From Azospirillum sp. SYSU D00513 (lineage in GTDB: Bacteria; Pseudomonadota; Alphaproteobacteria; Azospirillales; Azospirillaceae): a stretch of DNA of 64,000 bases. Where the stretch lies: contig NZ_JAFIQV010000020.1 in NCBI RefSeq assembly GCF_017356015.1, forward strand, positions 1 through 64,000, given 5' to 3'. Below are positions 9,092 to 18,656 of the stretch, in pieces. The notes beneath the pieces were generated by a model. That model ran no database searches. It saw only the letters and a program-made list of their open reading frames with translations, and was not told the DNA's origin. Positions within the stretch are counted from its first letter, which is position 1, and the number at the start of each line of letters is the position of its first letter. The position numbers were made by a program, and so were the translations under genes.

Positions 9092-9226
9092 AGGCCGATG
9101 CACGCGCCTATGGCCTCCGACCATTGAGCAAATTGCACCGAAATCGCGGCTGGGGCACCATCGCGTCGCACCATTGCACAGGGGCTGCGCGTGCCGGCCT
9201 GTGCCTAGACGATCGAGGAGGATTGT

Positions 9227-9643
9227 ATGAGCGCGGACGTCGATCAGCGGACCCGTGAGCGTGCCTACGCCATCTGGCTTGAAGAGGGCTGCCCGCACGG
9301 CTGCGATTTCGAACACTGGGTAAGGGCCGAGGCGGAAGTGGCCGCGCAACCGTTCCAAGCGGAGGCGGCGCAGGCCGTTGCTGCGAAGCCGGCCCGGGCC
9401 GCGGCGAAGAAGGCTGCTGCCCCGAAGGCCGTAGCCGGCGCGGACGCCAAGGCGGCCGAAGCCAAGCCGGCGGAAGCAAAAGCGGCCAAGCAGCCGGGCG
9501 CTGCCAAGCCCGTCGAAGCGAAGGCTCCGGAGGCGAAGGCCGCCAAGCCGGCTGCGAAGAAGCCGGCCGCCAAGGAGGCCGTTGCGGCCGAAGCGCCGGC
9601 TCCGGCGCGCAAGCCCCGTGCCCGCAAGGCGGTCCCGGCCTGA
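9227..9643 (+). CDS. DUF2934 protein with Ala/Lys/Pro-rich histone-H1-like tail
   Basis: A 138-residue protein of two parts. Residues 8-40 match DUF2934 (RAYAIWLEEGCPHG, then EHWVRAE). The rest, about 50-138, is a low-complexity run of AAK, EAK and KPA units ending in the basic segment RKPRARKAVPA, resembling the tails of histone H1-like DNA-binding proteins. GAGGAGGA five bases before the ATG supports the start. DUF2934 has no firm function. Nucleoid or nucleic-acid binding is an inference from the tail alone. It appears to be transcribed alone. Confidence 0.8.
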   Translation: MSADVDQRTRERAYAIWLEEGCPHGCDFEHWVRAEAEVAAQPFQAEAAQAVAAKPARAAAKKAAAPKAVAGADAKAAEAKPAEAKAAKQPGAAKPVEAKAPEAKAAKPAAKKPAAKEAVAAEAPAPARKPRARKAVPA

Positions 9644-9787
9644 GCATCGGCCGGGGCTGCTCCCGCCGGACTGCGCGGCAGCCCCGAGCCTCTTGGAAAG
9701 CGCACGCGACCGAGCCGCTGTGGCCCCGCGCGCGCGGCGGTCCAGAACCGCCAGGTACCCTGATGAGCGCGGCCGATGAGCGCGGCC

Positions 9788-10015
9788 TCAGGCCGCCCGC
9801 GACGCCGCGACCGGTACGGCGATCACGCCGCCGAGGCTGCCGTAGGACTTGCGGGCGATGCGCAGCTTTTCGATGGACTCGGTCAGGCTTTCGGACACGA
9901 AGCCGGGAGCAAGCGACTCCAACTCGCGCTGCGTGAGATCGATGAAGGCGTCGAGCAGACGCGCATGGATCTGGCAGGCCTGGCGAACTTCATCGGCCAC
10001 AATCGGAGCGGGCAT
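9788..10015 (-). CDS. small hypothetical protein (75 aa)
   Basis: I do not recognise this family. The product is mostly helical in appearance (about residues 5-58: DEVRQACQIHARLLDAF and TESIEKLRIARKSYG), ending in an Ala/Val-rich tail. The third codon positions are overwhelmingly G/C like the neighbours, and AAGGA lies ten bases before the ATG, so I believe it is real. The AT-rich stretch on its upstream side (10016-10212) has no other gene and probably contains its promoter. Confidence 0.5.
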   Translation of the reverse strand: MPAPIVADEVRQACQIHARLLDAFIDLTQRELESLAPGFVSESLTESIEKLRIARKSYGSLGGVIAVPVAASRAA

Positions 10016-10212
10016 TTAATCTGCTTCCTTGTCACGGTGAGAATGCATATTCGAGTGCATGCGCCAGGGAATTAAGCCCGGTTATAGTTAAAAGAAGATT
10101 AAATGCAGTTGATAATGCTTCCGGCAGTACGGATTACTCCCTTTTTGTAAATGACTCGATCCCGTGACTGGGCCGCGTTCCCCTTCGACTGCCCGACCGC
10201 CGCCACGCGGGT

Positions 10213-10914
10213 TCAGGCCGGCAGAAGGTCCGGGATGGCGGACAGGCTGTCCACAACCGCCGCGGGTGCGGCCGGAAGGCGTTCCGCGGGAAAACCGGCG
10301 CGGTTCAGCCACGCCACCCGGAAGCCGAACCGCGCGGCACCCCCGGCGTCCCATCCGTTCGCGGAGACGAACAGGATCGCCTCCGGCATCACGCCGAACC
10401 GGTCGCAGGCGAGCTGATAGACGGAAGGGTGGGGCTTGTAGACGCGCAGGGGATCGACGGACAGCACCGCGTCCAGGTGCGGGGCCAGCCCGGCCCCGGC
10501 GACCGCCGCGTCCAGCATGGCCGGCGAGCCGTTCGACAGAATGGCGGTGTTCAGCCCGCGCCCGCGAAGCGTGCCGAGGCAGGCGGCCGCATCCCCATAG
10601 GCATCCAGTTGCCGGTACAGCGCCATCAGCCGGTCCCGCAAGCCCTCTCCGATCACGCCGTGCCGCTCCAGCGCATAGTCGAGCGCGTCGCCGGTCACCC
10701 GCTCGAAATCGGCGTAGTCGCCCATGAGGCTTCGCAGCCAGGTGTATTCGAGCTGCTTGGCGCGCCATGTGGCGGCCAGGGTCTCCCAGCCGCCGCCGAG
10801 CGCGTCCTCGCAGCGCCGCGCGGCGGAATTGACGTCGAGCAGCGTTCCGTAGGCGTCGAAGACGCAGGCGCGGATGCCGTCGAAGCCGTGTTCCGTCGTA
10901 GCGGCCGTGGTCAT
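10213..10914 (-). CDS. haloacid dehalogenase, type II (HAD hydrolase)
   Basis: Predicted (S)-2-haloacid dehalogenase, hydrolysing the carbon-halogen bond through an aspartyl ester. The 233-residue product has the nucleophile motif FDAYGTLLD, motif II ILSNGSP, motif III Lys in RVYKPHP, and the type-II signature FVSANGWDAGGAARFGF. Its ATG overlaps the stop of the upstream transglycosylase gene by four bases (ATGA), so the two are coupled even though the functions look unrelated. The true substrate may be another small phosphate or haloacid. Confidence 0.85.
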   Translation of the reverse strand: MTTAATTEHGFDGIRACVFDAYGTLLDVNSAARRCEDALGGGWETLAATWRAKQLEYTWLRSLMGDYADFERVTGDALDYALERHGVIGEGLRDRLMALYRQLDAYGDAAACLGTLRGRGLNTAILSNGSPAMLDAAVAGAGLAPHLDAVLSVDPLRVYKPHPSVYQLACDRFGVMPEAILFVSANGWDAGGAARFGFRVAWLNRAGFPAERLPAAPAAVVDSLSAIPDLLPA

Positions 10915-12920
10915 CGGCGCAGTTCCTTGTCGAGATTCAGGTCGGCCCGGCTGCCCTGGATGCGCGCGCGGTAGACGAGCATCGCCTCCATGACGCGCTG
11001 GACGTAGTTGCGCGTTTCGGAGAAGGGGATCAGCTCGATCCAGTCCACGATGTCGATGGCGCCCTCGCGCGGGTCCCCGAACTGGTCGAGCCACTGGCGC
11101 GTCCGCGCCGGGCCGGCGTTGTAGGAGGCAACCGCCATCACGTAGGACCCGTTCCAGCGGTCGATCATCTCCGCCAGATAGGCCGAGCCGAGCCGGACAT
11201 TGTAGTCGGGGTCGGCGGTAAGCTGGGCGAGCTTGTGGTTCCTGATGCCGAGCTGCTTGGCCACCTGCTGCGCCGTGCCGGGCATGAGCTGCATCAGGCC
11301 GCGCGCCCCGGCCGACGAGGCGATGAGGGGGTTGAAGGTGCTCTCCTGCCGGATGATCGCGTGCACCAGGGCCGATTCCGGGCGGTCGGCCTGAGTCTTG
11401 ATCATCGGATAGCCGGCCTCCACCAGGAAGACGTTGTCCTGGGCGGCGTCCTTGGCGGCGGCGACCGCCAGGTCGCGGCGCCCGACCTCGCGCGCCAGCT
11501 TGGCCGCCTGCACGAAGTCGGTGGGGGTCTTGGCGTCCAGGCTGATGCGGCGCAGGAAGGCCGTGGTCAGGCTGTCGTCCTTGCCGAGGATCTCCGAGAG
11601 CATCCGGGCGGCCCGGACGAGGTCTCGCCGTTCGAAGGCCGTGGCCTCCGCGTTGCTCACTTTCGGCTCGCCGGGAAGGTCGATGTGCCCCTTGCCGCCG
11701 AGATGCTTCGCGGCGAGCTGGCCGTAATAGGTCGTTCCGAACTGCGAGGCCGTCTCGAACCATTCCTTGGCCTGGGCCTTCTGCCCCAGCGCCTCGGCCG
11801 CGCGGCCGCACCAGTAGGCGCCCCGCGCCTTGCTGATCGGCGCCCCGACGGAACGGTACAGCTTGTGGAAATGGCCGAAGGCCTCCGACGGCTTGTCGAG
11901 GAAGCGCAGGGCGAGGAAGCCCGCCAGGAACTCCGCGTCGGCGAGGCCGCCGCCTTCCGTCTGGCCGTGCGCCTCGACGATGCGGTAGGCGAGGTTGAAG
12001 TCGCGCCGCTCGATGGCCCGGCGCGCCAGGATGTGGCGCTCGGTCCACCAGGCGCTCGGCTTGCCGAGCTTCGCCGGGGCCTTGGCGAGGAGGGCCAGGG
12101 CGCCATCGTCGTCGCCCTTGCGGCGCAGGTAGCGGATCTGATCGAACAGCAGACCCGCGTCGTTGCGCAGGCTCGCCGGCACGCGGGCGAGCTTGGCTTC
12201 CGGGTTGCGCGCGTCGGTGTCGTAGGCCAGCCGCGCCTCGATCAGCGTGTCGTAGGTGTCGTCGAAGAAGCCGAGAAGGCGGCGGGCCGGCGCCTCCTGC
12301 CGTTCCCACAGCAGACGGTCGAGCCGTTCCTTGTGGTCCTGCGTGCGCAGGTGGCGGCCGTAGCTCGCCAGGAAATCCTGCTCGTCGCCCGCGCTGAAGT
12401 CGGCCGACACCCAGCGGTCGCGCACGAGCTTGGCCGCCCGGTCGGTCTCCCCGGCGGCCAGCAGCGTGTCGGCGTGGCGCCGGAAGCCGTCAAGCGTCAG
12501 CGGCGGGTGTTTCCGGAACCAGGACAGCACGGAGTCGGTCCCGAGGTCCGGAGGCATGGCCTTTTCCGCCTGGCGGCGCAGGGCGGCCTGGTTGGGCCAG
12601 TCCGGCTCCTCGCGCAGGAACTCCGCGATTTCCTCGAAGCTGCCGCCGCCGGGGGCCGACAGCTCCAGCCAGCGGATGACCTTGGCCGGCAGCTTCTCCC
12701 GCGCCTGGGAGGCGATGCGCAGCGCCTCGCCGTGGCGGTCCTTTCCGGCGGCGGCAAAGGCCTGCCGGTAGACGGCCAGATCGTCCCCGCTGAGCAGCGC
12801 CGCGTGGGCGCCGCCGGCGAAGGGGAGCGAGGCCAGCAGGAAAACGCTGGTCAGTCCAGCAAACAGAGCCCCCCGGGCGCTCTTGCCCAGGCCGGCGGGT
12901 GCGGCTAATGTGCGCGTCAC
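10911..12920 (-). CDS. slt: soluble lytic murein transglycosylase (Slt family)
   Basis: Periplasmic enzyme cleaving the MurNAc-GlcNAc bond with formation of 1,6-anhydro ends. The start is a GTG at 12920 giving a signal peptide (TRTLAAPAG, hydrophobic ALFAGLTSVFLLASLPFAG, then AHA). A superhelical U-domain follows (about 35-480), then the C-terminal goose-lysozyme-like domain with the catalytic Glu in IIRQESTFNP, GLMQLMP, and ASYNAG. About 669 residues, close to family size. No clear ribosome-binding site precedes the GTG. It diverges from dapA with only 30 bases between them. Confidence 0.92.
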   Translation of the reverse strand: MTRTLAAPAGLGKSARGALFAGLTSVFLLASLPFAGGAHAALLSGDDLAVYRQAFAAAGKDRHGEALRIASQAREKLPAKVIRWLELSAPGGGSFEEIAEFLREEPDWPNQAALRRQAEKAMPPDLGTDSVLSWFRKHPPLTLDGFRRHADTLLAAGETDRAAKLVRDRWVSADFSAGDEQDFLASYGRHLRTQDHKERLDRLLWERQEAPARRLLGFFDDTYDTLIEARLAYDTDARNPEAKLARVPASLRNDAGLLFDQIRYLRRKGDDDGALALLAKAPAKLGKPSAWWTERHILARRAIERRDFNLAYRIVEAHGQTEGGGLADAEFLAGFLALRFLDKPSEAFGHFHKLYRSVGAPISKARGAYWCGRAAEALGQKAQAKEWFETASQFGTTYYGQLAAKHLGGKGHIDLPGEPKVSNAEATAFERRDLVRAARMLSEILGKDDSLTTAFLRRISLDAKTPTDFVQAAKLAREVGRRDLAVAAAKDAAQDNVFLVEAGYPMIKTQADRPESALVHAIIRQESTFNPLIASSAGARGLMQLMPGTAQQVAKQLGIRNHKLAQLTADPDYNVRLGSAYLAEMIDRWNGSYVMAVASYNAGPARTRQWLDQFGDPREGAIDIVDWIELIPFSETRNYVQRVMEAMLVYRARIQGSRADLNLDKELRR

Positions 12921-12950
12921 TTTTTTTGAAGTCCGTCGGAGGTGGCAGGC

Positions 12951-13826
12951 ATGTTTCACGGTTCCATCGTCGCTCTCTTGACCCCGTTCAAGGACGGGAA
13001 AGTCGACGAGGCCGCCTTCCAGTCCTTCGTCGAATGGCAGGTCTCGCAGGGCACTCATGGACTGGTCCCGTGCGGCACGACGGGCGAGTCCGCCACCATG
13101 TCGCACGAGGAGCACAACCGTGTCGTCGAGCTGTGCGTCGAGGCGGCCGGGGGCAAGGTTCCGGTCATCGCCGGCACCGGCTCCAACTCGACCGAAGAGG
13201 CGATCGGCCTGACCCGCCACGCCCGGAAGGCCGGCGCCCAGGCGGCGCTCGTGGTGACGCCCTACTACAACAAGCCGACGCAAGAGGGTCTCTACCAGCA
13301 TTTCAAAGCGATCCATGACGCGGCGGATTTGCCGATTATCATCTACAACATTCCGGGCCGCAGTGTCGTGGATATGTCCGTCGCCACGATGGGCCGGCTG
13401 GCGAAGCTGCCCAACATCGTCGGGGTGAAGGACGCCACGGCCGACCTCGCGCGGCCGGCCCGCATGCGGCTTGAGGCGGGCGAGAACTTCGCCCAGCTTT
13501 CGGGCGAAGATGTGACGGCGCTGGCCTTCAACGCCCAGGGCGGCGTGGGCTGCATCTCGGTCTCGGCGAACGTCGCGCCGAAGCTCTGCGCGGACATGCA
13601 GAACGCCTGGCGCGAGGGCGATTACGCCACCGCCTTCGCGCTCCGCGACCGGCTGACTCCGCTGCACGACTCCATGTTCGTGGAGACGAACCCGGTGCCC
13701 GTGAAGTACGCGTTGAGCCTGCTCGGCAAATGCACCGAGGAGGTGCGCCTGCCGATGGTGCCCCTGTCGGAGCAGGGTAAGGCGATCGTGCGCGGAGCCA
13801 TGACGAAGGCCGGGCTGTTGTCCTGA
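12951..13826 (+). CDS. dapA: 4-hydroxy-tetrahydrodipicolinate synthase
   Basis: Condenses pyruvate with aspartate semialdehyde, the first committed step of lysine/diaminopimelate synthesis; it uses the product of asd encoded at 42.1 kb. The 291-residue protein has the Schiff-base Lys160 (GVKDAT), Tyr132 (IYNIPGR), Thr43-Thr44 (GTTGES) and Tyr106. The ATG at 12951 is preferred over a GTG at 12942 because GGAGGT lies seven bases upstream of the ATG. Confidence 0.96.
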   Translation: MFHGSIVALLTPFKDGKVDEAAFQSFVEWQVSQGTHGLVPCGTTGESATMSHEEHNRVVELCVEAAGGKVPVIAGTGSNSTEEAIGLTRHARKAGAQAALVVTPYYNKPTQEGLYQHFKAIHDAADLPIIIYNIPGRSVVDMSVATMGRLAKLPNIVGVKDATADLARPARMRLEAGENFAQLSGEDVTALAFNAQGGVGCISVSANVAPKLCADMQNAWREGDYATAFALRDRLTPLHDSMFVETNPVPVKYALSLLGKCTEEVRLPMVPLSEQGKAIVRGAMTKAGLLS

Positions 13827-13857
13827 CCGGCGACATCAACAGTTAGAGGAGACGGAG

Positions 13858-14334
13858 TTGGCCGCGAGCGAGCCCGAATCAAGGCGCATCGCCGCACAGA
13901 ACCGCCGTGCGCGCTTCGACTATTTCATCGACGACACCATCGAGGCCGGCCTGATGCTGACCGGCACCGAGGTGAAGTCGTTGCGCGGCGGCCGTGCGAG
14001 CATCAACGAGGCCTATGCCGGGCTTAAGTCGGGCGAGCTGTACCTGTTCAACGCCTACCTGCCGGAATACCTGCAGGCCGGCCGCTTCTTCCAGCACGAG
14101 CCGAAGCGGCCGCGCAAGCTGCTGGTGAAGAAGCGCGAACTGGACAAGCTCATGGGCGCCATCAAGCTGAAGGGCGCCACGCTGATCCCGATGCAGATCT
14201 ATTTCAACGACCGTGGCATCGCGAAGGTGCAGCTCGGCGTCGGCACCGGCAAGAAGAAGGGCGACAAGCGCGAAACCGAGAAGGAACGCACATGGCAGCG
14301 CGACAAGGCGCGGCTGATGCGCGACCGGGGTTGA
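13858..14334 (+). CDS. smpB: SsrA-binding protein SmpB
   Basis: Binds tmRNA and brings it to stalled ribosomes for trans-translation. The 158-residue product has the SmpB beta-barrel ([34 protein letters not shown]) and the basic tail typical of the family ([12 protein letters not shown]). It uses a TTG start at 13858 with GAGGAGACGGAG upstream. It follows dapA by 31 bases and is probably in the same operon. Confidence 0.96.
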   Translation: MAASEPESRRIAAQNRRARFDYFIDDTIEAGLMLTGTEVKSLRGGRASINEAYAGLKSGELYLFNAYLPEYLQAGRFFQHEPKRPRKLLVKKRELDKLMGAIKLKGATLIPMQIYFNDRGIAKVQLGVGTGKKKGDKRETEKERTWQRDKARLMRDRG

Positions 14335-14350
14335 GGAAGGGCAGAACGCC

Positions 14351-15379
14351 GTGAGCCGTCTTTCCAACCGGGCGACCGACCGCGACATCACGATCGCGGA
14401 GGTCGCCGCCGAAACCCTGTCCGAACGCCGCCCGCAGGGCCGTGTCCTGGTCGCCGGCGACACCGGCGGCGCCATGGAGCGGGCGCTCGCCGAGGGCGGG
14501 GCCGAGACCGTCTCCTGGAACCGCATCGCCGGCGAGGGCAGGGCGGCCACGCCCTGGCCCGCCGAAGGGCCGTTCGACGCGGCCGTGCTGCGCCTGCCGC
14601 GCGGCTGGGATGCCTTCGAGATGAGCCTGCACGCCCTGGCGGCCCGCCTGCCTCCCGGCGCGCCGCTGTGGATCGTCGGCGGCAACGACGAGGGCATCAC
14701 CTCCGCGCCCAAGCGGCTGGCCGGGCTGGTGGAGGGGGGGGAGACCCTGTCCATCAAGCGCCGCGCCCGCGTGCTGGAAACCCGTCGCACCGCCGAGCCG
14801 GCCAGGGGCGGGCTGGAGGACTGGCGGGAGACGGTGGCCTTCGCCCTGCCGGGCCGGGCGGAGCCGCTGGACCTCGTCTCCTACCCCGGCCTCTTCGCCC
14901 ACGGCCGGCTCGATCCCGGCACCGAGGCGCTGCTGGCCGTGCTGCCGGAGATCGCCCCCGGCACCAACGTGCTCGATTTCGGCAGCGGCGCCGGCGTGAT
15001 CGCGCGGGCCGTGCGGGAACGCGCGCCCGAGGCGAAGCTGACCCTGCTGGACATCGACGCGGTGGCGCTCCACGCCGCGCGCCAGAATGTGCCGGACGCC
15101 GAACTGGTGCTGAGCGACGGGCTGGCCGGGCTCGGCACCCGCGAACGCTTCGGCCTGATCGTCTCCAACCCGCCGCTCCACCGGGGAAAGGACGAGGATT
15201 TCGGCATGCTGGAGGATCTGGTGAAGGGCACCAAGCAGTACCTGAAGCTGCGCGGCGCCCTGATCGCCGTCACCCAGCGCACCGCGGGCGTCGGCAAGCT
15301 CTTCAAGACCGCCTTCGGCCACGCCGACCTGCTGGCCGAAACCAACCAGTATCAGGTCTGGCGCGGGGTGCCGAAGTAA
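14351..15379 (+). CDS. RsmC-like class I SAM-dependent methyltransferase
   Basis: Likely 16S rRNA (guanine-N2) methyltransferase of the RsmC/RlmG type, which modify guanine N2. The 342-residue protein has the duplicated architecture of RsmC: a degenerate N-terminal Rossmann half, then the active half with VLDFGSGAGVIARAV (SAM binding) and the catalytic motif VSNPPLH. Start is a GTG at 14351, 17 bases after smpB, so it belongs to the dapA-smpB unit. Which nucleotide it modifies cannot be told from sequence. Confidence 0.85.
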   Translation: MSRLSNRATDRDITIAEVAAETLSERRPQGRVLVAGDTGGAMERALAEGGAETVSWNRIAGEGRAATPWPAEGPFDAAVLRLPRGWDAFEMSLHALAARLPPGAPLWIVGGNDEGITSAPKRLAGLVEGGETLSIKRRARVLETRRTAEPARGGLEDWRETVAFALPGRAEPLDLVSYPGLFAHGRLDPGTEALLAVLPEIAPGTNVLDFGSGAGVIARAVRERAPEAKLTLLDIDAVALHAARQNVPDAELVLSDGLAGLGTRERFGLIVSNPPLHRGKDEDFGMLEDLVKGTKQYLKLRGALIAVTQRTAGVGKLFKTAFGHADLLAETNQYQVWRGVPK

Positions 15380-15460
15380 CTGAGGCGGTTCCCAACCTCC
15401 TAACGGAGAAGGGAAACCCGGTCGGCATTAAAGGGGACGGGAAGGTGAGGACTGTGCAGT

Positions 15461-15619
15461 TTATTGCGCCGTCCGGGCCTTCCTCTTCCGCGCCAGCATC
15501 GCGCGGGTTTCCCTTTCGCCGTCATCAAGATCGATGAAGACACCAGCGCGGCGTTCGTCGATCAGCAACCGCAGTGCCTCGACCTTTTCATCACGCCTTT
15601 CGTCGTCGCGCTGCACCAT
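15461..15619 (-). CDS. 52-residue ParD-antitoxin-like small protein
   Basis: Small ORF starting 17 bases after the hemB stop on the same strand, with GGAGAGG six bases before the ATG. The middle of the product (EKVEALRLLIDERRAG followed by VFIDLDDGE) resembles the C-terminal half of ParD/CopG-type antitoxins, the part that wraps the ParE toxin. The N-terminal ribbon-helix-helix DNA-binding half is absent and no parE-like toxin gene lies beside it. It may be a decayed antitoxin, a stand-alone toxin-binding peptide, or a chance resemblance. The length is 53 codons with no internal stop. Confidence 0.5.
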   Translation of the reverse strand: MVQRDDERRDEKVEALRLLIDERRAGVFIDLDDGERETRAMLARKRKARTAQ

Positions 15620-15636
15620 CTCCAACCTCTCCAACC

Positions 15637-16668
<1,032 letters not shown>

Positions 16669-16710
16669 TTACGAAGACGCCGCGATCCTACGCCCCCGGC
16701 GGCGGCGGAC

Positions 16711-17559
16711 TCAAGCCGCGCCGGTCACAGGTCTGAATCCCGTATCCTGCGCTTCAAGAGTCCAGCGGTCGTCCCGTTTGATCCAAGTCGAAACCAAACC
16801 GCCGGTGAAGGCCGCCCCTTCCCAGGACCGGACCTCGAAGATCGCACGCGGATGGTCCACGGTGATGAGGTTGTAGGCGTTGGCCTCGTTGCGCAGCCGG
16901 GTCGAGGTCGCGGTGGAGGCCTGGGCCACCAGGATGGAACGAGCGACCTGGGTGTGGTGCGTCATGATGTCGCCGGAATAGGCGCGGTGCAGGTGCCCGG
17001 CCAGAAGCAGGTCCACGCCCACGGATTCCAGCGCCGGCAAGGCCAGCTTGTGGCGGCCGACCAGCCGGGTGCCCGGCGCGTCGGGCGGCGGCAGGAACGG
17101 GTGATGGGTGAAGAGGATCTTGAAGACGGTCTCCGGGACCGGCCCGAACACCTCCTGCACCCGCGCGATCTGCGCGCGGTTCATGCGCCCTTCGGAGAAG
17201 TCCGAGATCAGGGACCGGGCGGTGTTGATGCCCAGCACGGCGATCTCCGAATCGATGTGGACGGGGCTGAGATCCCGGCTGATGAAGCGCTTGTAGTTGC
17301 CGAGCGGGTCGGTGAAGCGCAGCAGCACGTTGTAGACGGGAATGTCATGGTTGCCGGGCACCACCATGTAGGGCACCGGAAGCCGGTCCAGAAAGGCGCG
17401 CGCCTCCCGGAAATGGCTGGGTTTAGCGCGCTGCACGAGGTCGCCGGAGATGACGATCAGGTCGAGCGGCAGGGCTTTCAGGTCGGCCAGGAGCCCTTCC
17501 ACCACCCTCTGGTCGATGCGCCCGAAATGCAGGTCGGAGATGTGGGCGATCCGCCTCAC
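16711..17559 (-). CDS. metallophosphoesterase (class III cyclic-nucleotide phosphodiesterase-like)
   Basis: Two-metal phosphoesterase of the calcineurin-like superfamily. The 282-residue product has the full motif set: DLHFG (Asp9, His11), GDLV (Asp40), GNHD (69-72), THHPFLPP, and GHLH. The size and motif spacing fit CpdA-like enzymes, but the substrate (cAMP, phospholipid or other) is not defined. The GTG start overlaps the stop of the lipid-kinase-like gene by four bases, so the two are coupled. Confidence 0.88.
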   Translation of the reverse strand: MRRIAHISDLHFGRIDQRVVEGLLADLKALPLDLIVISGDLVQRAKPSHFREARAFLDRLPVPYMVVPGNHDIPVYNVLLRFTDPLGNYKRFISRDLSPVHIDSEIAVLGINTARSLISDFSEGRMNRAQIARVQEVFGPVPETVFKILFTHHPFLPPPDAPGTRLVGRHKLALPALESVGVDLLLAGHLHRAYSGDIMTHHTQVARSILVAQASTATSTRLRNEANAYNLITVDHPRAIFEVRSWEGAAFTGGLVSTWIKRDDRWTLEAQDTGFRPVTGAA

Positions 17560-18515
17560 GCCGCGTCGCTCCCCGCCACCCCTTCCGCCGCCCCGTTCCG
17601 GGCGGTGTCCTGCGCGGGCTCCCGCCGGGGGGCGAGGATGTTCAACGCGCCGGGACGGATGCTGTAGTGCAGCGGGGCCTTCATCTGCAGAACCTCCCCG
17701 TCGTTGACCATCTTCAGCCGTCCGCGGAAGGTGCGGACGGTCAGCCGGGTCGCGGTCAGCGTCTCCAGCTCGTCGTCGCGCTTCCAGGTCCCCATCACGA
17801 GTCGTGCCATCAGGCGAAGGATGCTGCGGGCGTCACGGTTGCGCGCGACATGGACGCCGAGCTTTCCGCTGTCCAGCCGCTCGCGCCGCAGCACCAGCCC
17901 GAAGCCTTCGTCGTAGATGTTGTTCGACACGGCCAGGATCGGCGTGCGGATGCGGCGAGGCCCCTGGCCCCAGTCGATCTCGACGTCGAGAATCGGGAGC
18001 CGGTGCAGGGACTTGGCGAGCGCCACCACCATGCCCGGCCATTTCAGCAGCCGGTGCTGCTTGCGCTGGCGTTCCCGCTCCTGCACGACCGCCGGGTAGA
18101 AGCCGAGGACGGAGCTGTTCAGGTAGACCTTGCCGTTCACCTCGGCGACGTCGATGGCGCGCTTCTCGCCGTCGGCCAGGGCCTCGATCGCCCCTTCGAG
18201 GTCCAGCGGCGTGCCGAGGTCCCGCGCCAGCAGGTTCAGCGTGCCGAGCGGAATGATGCCCAGCGTCTTGCCCGTGGGCAGGATGCGGTTGACCGCCCCG
18301 TGCACCGTGCCGTCCCCGCCGCCGATCACGATGGTGTCCGCGTCGGATTCGATGGCCTTGCGCAGCGCGTCGTCGCAGGCGGCGCCCTCGACCGTGGTGA
18401 TGGAGACCTCGGTCCCCCGCTTCTCGAAGGCGGAGCGGATCAGGGCCACCGTGTCGTCGATCGGCCGCCCCACCAGGCTGCCGGCGGATTGATTGAGAAC
18501 GATGGCCATTTTCAT
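17556..18515 (-). CDS. diacylglycerol kinase family protein
   Basis: Predicted ATP-dependent lipid kinase of the DagK/YegS/sphingosine-kinase family. The 319-residue product starts MKMAIVLNQSAGS. It has the nucleotide-binding signature VIGGGDGTVHGAVN and the conserved GTLNLLARDLG. It is coupled to the metallophosphoesterase by a GTGA overlap. A joint role in phospholipid phosphate turnover is plausible but is inference. An in-frame ATG six bases downstream is an equally possible start. Confidence 0.88.
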   Translation of the reverse strand: MKMAIVLNQSAGSLVGRPIDDTVALIRSAFEKRGTEVSITTVEGAACDDALRKAIESDADTIVIGGGDGTVHGAVNRILPTGKTLGIIPLGTLNLLARDLGTPLDLEGAIEALADGEKRAIDVAEVNGKVYLNSSVLGFYPAVVQERERQRKQHRLLKWPGMVVALAKSLHRLPILDVEIDWGQGPRRIRTPILAVSNNIYDEGFGLVLRRERLDSGKLGVHVARNRDARSILRLMARLVMGTWKRDDELETLTATRLTVRTFRGRLKMVNDGEVLQMKAPLHYSIRPGALNILAPRREPAQDTARNGAAEGVAGSDAA

Positions 18516-18656
18516 GGGTGTCGATCCTGCTGTCCGGTGGCGGGGGGCGTCCCGCACCCGCCCAACGCGGCAGCGGGGGGCGGAGTTCCGCAAGAGCGTT
18601 TGCAGGGCCGCGCCGCGATCCTCACTTCAGGTTCAGGACAACGAACAGGAGGGGGC

